Source: Alphaproteobacteria bacterium UBA6187
Lineage (GTDB): Bacteria; Pseudomonadota; Alphaproteobacteria; Rickettsiales; UBA6187
Direction of reading: 5' to 3'
DNA: 10,290 nt
Assembly: GCA_002422795.1 (NCBI GenBank)
Contig: DITJ01000096.1
Location: forward strand, 1 to 10,290
Shown in pieces: positions 6,191 to 10,290 of this stretch (position 1 is the stretch's first letter; each line of letters starts with the position of its first letter). Made by a program: the position numbers and the translations under genes. The notes beneath the pieces were generated by a model that was not told where the DNA came from, searched no databases, and saw only the letters and a list, made by a program, of their open reading frames with translations.

Positions 6191-6250
6191 TAGAAAACCC
6201 TTGCAAGTTGACATTCATACAAAAATGAGTCATAACTAAAGGGTTTTCTA
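6191..6250 (+). terminator. Long imperfect hairpin after the Crp/Fnr gene
   Basis: tagaaaaccctt (6191-6202) and aagggttttcta (6239-6250) pair exactly over 12 bases. The enclosed 36 bases can pair further with gaps (agttgac with gtcataact). It starts 7 bases after the Crp/Fnr stop, and no clean T-run follows. It could be a terminator, a palindromic repeat, or one end of a former insertion element adjoining the InsA-like gene. Confidence 0.5.
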
Positions 6251-6264
6251 AATAATGTTATAAA

Positions 6265-6741
6265 ATGGGTGCGTATATGGGTAGCAATCCTCCTGGCGAG
6301 GCCAAAATAAAATCACCAGCCAAGCCCATTCCCTGCCCTAAATGCAAAGATAAAAAAACCATAAAAAGCGGCACAATCCAAGGGCAGCAACGCTGGAAAT
6401 GCAAAGCCTGTGATTACCAATATACCAGGATACAAAAGCGCGGCAGGCCATTATGGCAGAAATCCCTTGTAGTATTCTTATATAGCTATGGTGTTTCTAT
6501 GCATCAGATCGCACGGATATTCGATGTGCAGCCAAGCACCATTTTAAAATGGGTGCGGATTTATGCAAATGATTACGCACACACGCCAGAATCAGGGGAA
6601 GTAAAAATTATGGAATTATGTGAAATGCATAGCCGTATGCAGGAAAATATTGGCCAGAATAACTCAACATTACTTATCGCAATAGATGATGCGATATTCA
6701 AATCCGCAACAGGGATTACTATTTCCAGGAAAAAGGGTTAG
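6265..6741 (+). CDS. InsA-like zinc-ribbon/HTH protein (IS1-type, orphan or remnant)
   Basis: At 158 residues, a zinc ribbon (C24-P-K-C27 and C46-K-A-C49) is followed by a basic stretch (R55-R61) and an HTH (about 76-100, GVSMHQIARIFDVQPSTILK). This is the architecture of IS1 InsA and related transposase N-terminal domains, which bind element ends or repress transposition. No DDE catalytic domain follows. The C-terminal 58 residues (including LLIAIDDAIFKSATG) are not recognised. The start is uncertain: ATG 6265 and ATG 6277 both lack a good ribosome binding site. The frame stays open for 52 codons beyond the TAG at 6739, so the stop may be a recent mutation in a longer gene. It lies between a long hairpin and a gene-poor stretch, consistent with a decayed mobile element. 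A domesticated DNA-binding protein is also possible. Confidence 0.65.
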   Translation: MGAYMGSNPPGEAKIKSPAKPIPCPKCKDKKTIKSGTIQGQQRWKCKACDYQYTRIQKRGRPLWQKSLVVFLYSYGVSMHQIARIFDVQPSTILKWVRIYANDYAHTPESGEVKIMELCEMHSRMQENIGQNNSTLLIAIDDAIFKSATGITISRKKG

Positions 6742-6900
6742 GCACTAATAGGTGGAGCCATCTATAGGAAAGCCCAAACTTCACAAGCAATAAAAACACC
6801 TGCACAAGGCAAGCATAATCATAGAAATGAAGCCAAGCAAACTTTAGGACGCCCCACCCATCGACATAGACTAAAAGAAAACTTTTCAGAAATCCCTTAG
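6742..6900 (+). pseudogene. In-frame continuation beyond the InsA-like stop
   Basis: Directly after TAG 6739-6741, the same frame is open for 52 codons, to TAG at 6898-6900. The product would be basic and hydrophilic (for example GGAIYRKAQT and GRPTHRHRLKENF). I cannot assign it to a family. It may be the tail of a longer original protein interrupted by a nonsense change, or chance. The other forward frames are blocked by several stops. From 6901 to 7105 only the tiny open frame listed next is seen. Confidence 0.3.
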
Positions 6901-6964
6901 CGCTATGTACAAGTACCACATTAGATGATGCGGTATAAAAATTCTATATGTAAGAGGACACACA

Positions 6965-7048
6965 ATGGAAAAGATTGAAATCATGGGGCATTTGGTTGCA
7001 AATAAAGGCAATAACAGACGAAACATCACAATCACAAACATTTTATAA
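6965..7048 (+). CDS. Possible 27-codon small ORF with a good ribosome binding site
   Basis: ATG 6965 is preceded by aagagga (6952-6958) with a 6-base gap, one of the better ribosome binding sites in the window. The frame encodes a 27-residue peptide beginning MEKIEIMGHLVANKG and ends at TAA 7046-7048. The opening faintly resembles the first strand of SSB-type OB-fold proteins, so it may be the start of a truncated gene. The peptide is short and the region is decayed; this is a weak call. Confidence 0.25.
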   Translation: MEKIEIMGHLVANKGNNRRNITITNIL

Positions 7049-7105
7049 GGCGCTGATTTAATTCTTATATTTCATTGTGTTGATTTGCAGATTATTGTTT
7101 TAACA

Positions 7106-7162
7106 GGACTTAAAATCCCTCGACCTTATGGTCATGCCGGTTCGATTCCCGGCCGTGCACCA
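7106..7162 (+). pseudogene. tRNA-Leu(UAA) 3' fragment
   Basis: The segment matches the 3' part of a tRNA-Leu: anticodon stem-loop ggac-tTAAaa-tcc, a long variable arm (ctcgacc-ttat-ggtc), the T-loop core ggttcgattcc, and a final gtgcacca with encoded CCA. The 5' half (acceptor strand and D-arm with the ggtagacgc-type sequence) is absent. Homology stops just before the anticodon stem. The T-arm also seems to have lost a base: only 11 bases lie between the loop and ACCA, where 12 are expected. It is therefore not a working tRNA. 3' tRNA fragments that start at the anticodon are typical attachment-site scars of tyrosine-recombinase elements (inference). Confidence 0.65.
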
Positions 7163-7261
7163 TTTGCACTTACACCACTTTCCAGTAACATCCATAAAGC
7201 CCTTGCAAATACTAGCTTTTCTAAATATTATCTTCCAGTAACTTCTACTATCTGCCACTAA

Positions 7262-7485
7262 CATAGCCCAACCTATGGGAGCTTGATTGGAGGCTTGTTA
7301 TTAAACTGGGGGCTTGGATATGAAGCTATATATCACTTCCGCTGGAAATAAGTATTGGCACTAAGCATATACCCGATCATACTGATTTAGAGCCGCCTAA
7401 AATAGGAACCAAAGCTCCCATGGACGAAGAAGAACGGATATTTAACAAACTGAAAAAGTCTTACATCATTCACGACGAGAGTTAA
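7262..7485 (+). pseudogene. Degenerate coding debris upstream of yggS
   Basis: Two overlapping forward frames look partly protein-like. One (7262-7351) would give a hydrophobic glycine-rich stretch ending YEAIYHFRWK. The second (7324-7485), in a different frame, gives LEPPKIGTKAPMDEEERIF and ends in a charged tail. A frameshift between them would join them into one protein of about 70 residues. There is no start codon with a ribosome binding site except an internal ATG 7420. The second frame's TAA (7483-7485) overlaps the aagg site of yggS. The family is not recognised. It could equally be chance. 7163-7261 holds only a 10-base direct repeat (ttccagtaac at 7180 and 7233). Confidence 0.25.
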
Positions 7486-7495
7486 GGTCAACATA

Positions 7496-8134
7496 ATGAG
7501 CATTAAAACAAATTTATTACAAATAAAGCAAATTATTGCATCATTATCAAATGATGCGGGTCTTGTTGCTGTGAGCAAATTCCAGGATAAAGATAAAATT
7601 ATCCAGGCAATTGAAGCGGGACAAAGAATTTTCGGTGAAAACCGCGTACAGGAAGCCTATTCAAAATGGCCGGAAATTAAAGCGCTTTACCCTGATATTA
7701 AGCTGCACTTAATCGGTGCATTGCAAACCAATAAAGCAGATCAGGCGGTGCGTCTGTTTGATGTTATAGAAAGCCTTGACAGGCCAAAACTGGCAGATTG
7801 CCTTATAAAAGAAATGCAAAAACAAGAAAGGTTTATTCCATGTCTTATTCAGGTGAATATCGGCAAGGAGCCGCAGAAGGCCGGGGTTATGCCGGAAGAA
7901 GTGGAAGGCTTTATTAAATATTGCACAGGCGCGGGGCTTAATATAATTGGTGTAATGTGCATTCCCCCGGAAGGTGAAAGCCCGGAAAAGCATTTTGAGA
8001 AGATGCAGGAAATTGCAAAGAAACATAATTTCCCGGTTTTAAGCATGGGTATGAGTAGTGATTTTAAAATTGCAATACAATATGGCGCAACCCATGTGCG
8101 TGTTGGAACGGCAATTTTTGGGGATAGAAGTTAA
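7496..8134 (+). CDS. yggS: YggS/PLPBP-family pyridoxal-phosphate homeostasis protein
   Basis: This 212-residue single-domain TIM-barrel protein binds pyridoxal 5'-phosphate and helps balance vitamin B6 and amino/keto acid pools; no enzymatic reaction is established for the family. The PLP lysine is K28 in LVAVSKFQ. Other family signatures are the FGENRVQEA segment (46-54), HLIGALQTNK (71-80), IGVMCIPP (151-158), LSMGMSSDF (182-190) and VRVGTAIFGDR (201-211). It is slightly shorter than E. coli YggS (234) at the N-terminus, which is common. ATG 7496 has aagg (7484-7487) 8 bases upstream. In many bacteria it neighbours cell-division or proC genes; here it stands alone, next to debris. A repeat follows the stop. 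Identification is secure. Confidence 0.96.
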   Translation: MSIKTNLLQIKQIIASLSNDAGLVAVSKFQDKDKIIQAIEAGQRIFGENRVQEAYSKWPEIKALYPDIKLHLIGALQTNKADQAVRLFDVIESLDRPKLADCLIKEMQKQERFIPCLIQVNIGKEPQKAGVMPEEVEGFIKYCTGAGLNIIGVMCIPPEGESPEKHFEKMQEIAKKHNFPVLSMGMSSDFKIAIQYGATHVRVGTAIFGDRS

Positions 8135-8233
8135 TGTCTACTTTTATATATTAAGCAACGGGTAATAAAGAACGTCGTCGCGGTGAGCCTCAAGCCAGCA
8201 CGAAGAAGCGACCCATCTTTCTTTTTACTAACA

Positions 8234-8280
8234 CTGGATTGCCACGTAACACTCCCAAGCGGTCGGTTCCTCGCAATGAC
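8234..8280. repeat. Diverged copy of the ggattgccacg...tcgcaatgac repeat
   Basis: ctggattgccacg (8234-8246) and ctcgcaatgac (8270-8280) match the right arm of the repeat at the window start (64-76 and 88-98). The middle differs and is longer. The 60 bases before it (about 8171-8217) are GC-richer than the surroundings and hold imperfect dyads (gtcgtcgcggtg against cacgaagaagcgac), probably part of the same composite element. It fills the gap between the convergent yggS and MscS-family genes. No gene is seen in 8135-8299. Confidence 0.6.
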
Positions 8281-8299
8281 ATAGTGAGGAATTCTTAAA

Positions 8300-9310
8300 C
8301 TAACTATCAGGAGATGTTTCTGTAAGATCCTTCTTTTTCACCTCAGGAACAAACTCCGCAAAATTCTTCACAAAAACATCCCTTTGCGGATAAGGAATTT
8401 CAATGCCATTTTCCTTGAATTTTTTCCATATACTTATCATCACATCACTTTGTGGCTGCAAGCGTCCATCTACTACATCTGCAACCCAGAAATATAAAGT
8501 GAAATCCGCCGAATTATCACCAAATTTTCGTAAATGACATTGCGGTGCGGGGTCTTTTATACATTTAGGATGCGCCTTTGCACATTCAAGTATAATTTTC
8601 TTAGCTTCCTCAAGATCCGAATTATACGACACACCTATATTTATCTCCACCCTGGCGCGTGAGTGGCTGTATGTCCAGTTAATTACCCTTCCTGTTATCA
8701 AATCCTCGTTGGGTATCATAACCTCCCTCCCGTCGAAGGCTTCCACAAGTGTGTACCGCGCACCAGTATAGCGGATAAATCCGGAAAGGCCGTTATCCAG
8801 CTCAATCATGTCATCAACCCTTACGGACTTTTCAAATAGCAATATAAGGCCGCTTATAAAATTTGATGTGATTTTCTGGAGTCCAAACCCGATACCGATA
8901 CCAACCGCACCACTAAATATAGTTAATGTTTTAAGGTCTATTTCTAGCAAATCCATAAGTATAAGGAAGGCTATAAAATACAGCACTATCTGGAATGCCT
9001 TGCTGATAATTGCCCGGTTACTGGCTTTTAGGGTTTTCATCTGCCTTATTTTCTGGTTGGCATAATCCGAAATAAACCCGGTTGCCCAGAACATGCCCAC
9101 AACTATGGATACGCTTTTTATAATTCTGTAAACTGAAATAGATGTTTTCTTCCCGAATTTCAGGGTCATGGCATCGGAATCAAGAAATTCAATAATATTA
9201 TCAAGATGGCCAAGCATACCCAAGGTTACAAGACCAATGATGCAAAGTAACAAAACCGACTTTATAACGGTTCCGCTGGGTTTTATAAGGAGTGATAAAA
9301 TTTTTTTCAT
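8300..9310 (-). CDS. MscS-family mechanosensitive channel
   Basis: This inner-membrane channel of the small-conductance mechanosensitive family protects against osmotic downshock. At 336 residues it is longer than E. coli MscS (286), with an extra N-terminal helix. Hydrophobic helices lie at about 16-33, 61-80 and 104-121, and the glycine/alanine-rich pore helix region TLTIFSGAVGIGIGFG lies at 129-144, followed by LQKITSNFISG. The MscS beta domain comes next (RVDDMIEL, GFIRYTGARYT, MIPNEDLITGRVINW), then an alpha/beta C-terminal domain to about 320. I chose ATG 9310 because an AGGT lies 7 bases upstream. ATG 9361 would add 17 residues but has no ribosome binding site. It lies downstream of the pirin gene on the same strand and may share a transcript. 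Confidence 0.93.
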   Translation of the reverse strand: MKKILSLLIKPSGTVIKSVLLLCIIGLVTLGMLGHLDNIIEFLDSDAMTLKFGKKTSISVYRIIKSVSIVVGMFWATGFISDYANQKIRQMKTLKASNRAIISKAFQIVLYFIAFLILMDLLEIDLKTLTIFSGAVGIGIGFGLQKITSNFISGLILLFEKSVRVDDMIELDNGLSGFIRYTGARYTLVEAFDGREVMIPNEDLITGRVINWTYSHSRARVEINIGVSYNSDLEEAKKIILECAKAHPKCIKDPAPQCHLRKFGDNSADFTLYFWVADVVDGRLQPQSDVMISIWKKFKENGIEIPYPQRDVFVKNFAEFVPEVKKKDLTETSPDS

Positions 9311-9382
9311 GAAACTACCTGTTGTTATGGCGCTTAAAGCATTATAGGCTGCTACAGCCATATGTCTAATTTTATAAAGTAT

Positions 9383-10087
9383 TTATCTTGAAGGCACATC
9401 TATTACAAGAACTTCGGCATCGCTTATGGCTTTAATTTTAAACTCCTGCACGCCTGTAATTTCGGCTCCATCGCCTTGTTTTAATTTCTGGTCATCAATA
9501 GAGATTTCCCCTTTTGATACAAGGATATATGCCTGATATTTAATTGGCTGTTTTATGATGCTGCCAGCTTTTATAACCCCGCCTGAAATTGCCGCATCCT
9601 GGTTTATAAACAATGCGCCTGCATTTTTATCCTCAGCTCTTCCTGAAACTAATATTGGCAGTTTACCTGCTACAAAGCCTTTCGGGAACTGCATTGCATC
9701 CCAGGCAGGTTCTACGTTATTTTTATTGGGGAAAATCCATATCTGGTAAAGCCTAGTTACATTATCTTCCAGGTTAAACTCCGAATGGGTAACGCCGCTG
9801 CCTGCGCTCATCACCTGAATATCACCAGCGCCAGTGCGCCCTTCATTGCCCATGCTATCGCGGTGGGTGATTGCCCCTTCACGCACATAAGTGATAATTT
9901 CCATATCACGGTGCGGATGCGGTGGGAAGCCTTGTTTTGCGGCTATAATATCATCATTAATTACACGCATTGCCCCAAAATGCATACGCTGCCTGTTTTG
10001 GTAATCGGCAAAGCTGAAATGGTGCCTGGCATTTAACCAGCCATGATCAGCGTGACCTAACGATTCATAAGGGTATATTTTTATCAT
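9383..10087 (-). CDS. Pirin / YhhW-type cupin (quercetin 2,3-dioxygenase family)
   Basis: This 234-residue bicupin belongs to the pirin family. The N-terminal cupin has the metal ligands H57 and H59 (FPPHPHRDMEIITY) and H101 and E103 (GSGVTHSEFN), at the same positions as in E. coli YhhW, a metal-dependent enzyme that can cleave quercetin in vitro. The C-terminal cupin (about 150-232) lacks ligands, as in YhhW. The opening HADHGWLNARHHFSFADY is a family signature. The physiological substrate is unknown. ATG 10085-10087 has no clear ribosome binding site and an A/T-only leader, but family length supports it. The MscS-family gene follows on the same strand. Nothing convincing is seen in the 150 bases upstream except short hairpins. 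Confidence 0.95.
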   Translation of the reverse strand: MIKIYPYESLGHADHGWLNARHHFSFADYQNRQRMHFGAMRVINDDIIAAKQGFPPHPHRDMEIITYVREGAITHRDSMGNEGRTGAGDIQVMSAGSGVTHSEFNLEDNVTRLYQIWIFPNKNNVEPAWDAMQFPKGFVAGKLPILVSGRAEDKNAGALFINQDAAISGGVIKAGSIIKQPIKYQAYILVSKGEISIDDQKLKQGDGAEITGVQEFKIKAISDAEVLVIDVPSR

Positions 10088-10238
10088 AAAAAATTAAATG
10101 TAATTGTTGATACAAATTTTAGCTTCATAACTGCAATGAAGCAATCATATAATAACTTAACTTAAACTGGAATTATGGGCAAAATAATATTTGCAACATG
10201 CCCCCGCTTTTGGGGTAGAGCCGAATTATGTGATGAAA

Positions 10239-10290
10239 TGGCGGGAGTGAAGGGGCTCGAACCCTCGACCTCTGCCGTGACAGGGCAGCG
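10239..10290 (-). tRNA. tRNA-Asp(GUC), 3' part, cut by the window edge
   Basis: On the minus strand, the anticodon stem-loop ctgcc-ctGTCac-ggcag (10272-10288) gives anticodon GUC. It is followed by a 5-base variable loop region, a T-arm gaggg-ttcgagc-ccctt, the acceptor 3' strand cactccc, discriminator G73 (as expected for tRNA-Asp), and an encoded CCA (10239-10241). The D-arm and 5' acceptor strand lie beyond the window. Confidence 0.92.

Noticed and set aside
7000..7162. Intron-containing complete tRNA-Leu gene
   Set aside because: Group I introns in tRNA-Leu(UAA) interrupt the anticodon loop, but here the loop is contiguous, and no D-arm or 5' acceptor sequence was found upstream.
7100..7264. 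Minus-strand open frame of 54 codons running through the tRNA-Leu fragment
   Set aside because: It has no ribosome binding site, and it is explained by the tRNA-derived sequence on the other strand.
10185..10216. Short hairpins (gcaaa/tttgc and cccc/gggg) before tRNA-Asp
   Set aside because: Stems of 4-5 bp with no T-run are too weak to call a terminator.
1..10290. CRISPR array
   Set aside because: No series of regularly spaced direct repeats was seen. The repeats found are inverted and dispersed.

Overview
The window looks like AT-rich alphaproteobacterial chromosome, plausibly a Rickettsiales/Holosporales-like or related lineage. This is inferred from AT-biased codon use, from dispersed palindromic repeats ending in tcgcaatgac or cccgggatgaca, and from the gene families present. 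No species can be named from the sequence alone.

Layout. Positions 1-1031 hold a perfect inverted repeat and an unrecognised minus-strand protein gene with two hydrophobic segments and a duplicated basic motif. Positions 1168-2038 hold a hairpin leader and uppP (undecaprenyl-diphosphatase), followed by a structured repeat of about 190 bp. Positions 2290-6183 form a regulatory block: an XRE repressor (minus), a long intergenic region, an unusual XRE-receiver fusion (plus), a soluble PAS histidine kinase (minus, overlapping the previous gene tail to tail), and a Crp/Fnr regulator (plus) with a cysteine cluster at its C-terminus. Positions 6191-7485 look like a decayed accessory segment: a long hairpin, an InsA-like zinc-ribbon/HTH gene, a stretch with little coding content, a 3' fragment of tRNA-Leu(UAA), and coding debris. 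Positions 7496-10290 look like ordinary core genome: yggS, a repeat, an MscS-family channel, a pirin/YhhW-type cupin, and the 3' part of tRNA-Asp(GUC) at the edge.

How it may work together. Two exact TTGAT-N4-ATCAA (FNR-type) palindromes occur. One is upstream of the XRE-receiver gene. The other is between the divergent kinase and Crp/Fnr genes. The Crp/Fnr protein carries the E-x-x-S-R recognition-helix motif that reads TTGAT in FNR. Its only Cys4 motif (C-x2-C-x5-C-x2-C) follows the DNA-binding domain instead of preceding the sensor domain as in E. coli FNR. The receiver is of the Rcp1 (phytochrome response regulator) type and the kinase has the matching SHDLREPL-type H-box. The best reading is a self-contained redox/oxygen-responsive circuit: an FNR-like sensor controls itself and a kinase/receiver pair whose output is an XRE DNA-binding domain. 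This is inference from sites, motifs and gene order; the individual domains are seen directly.
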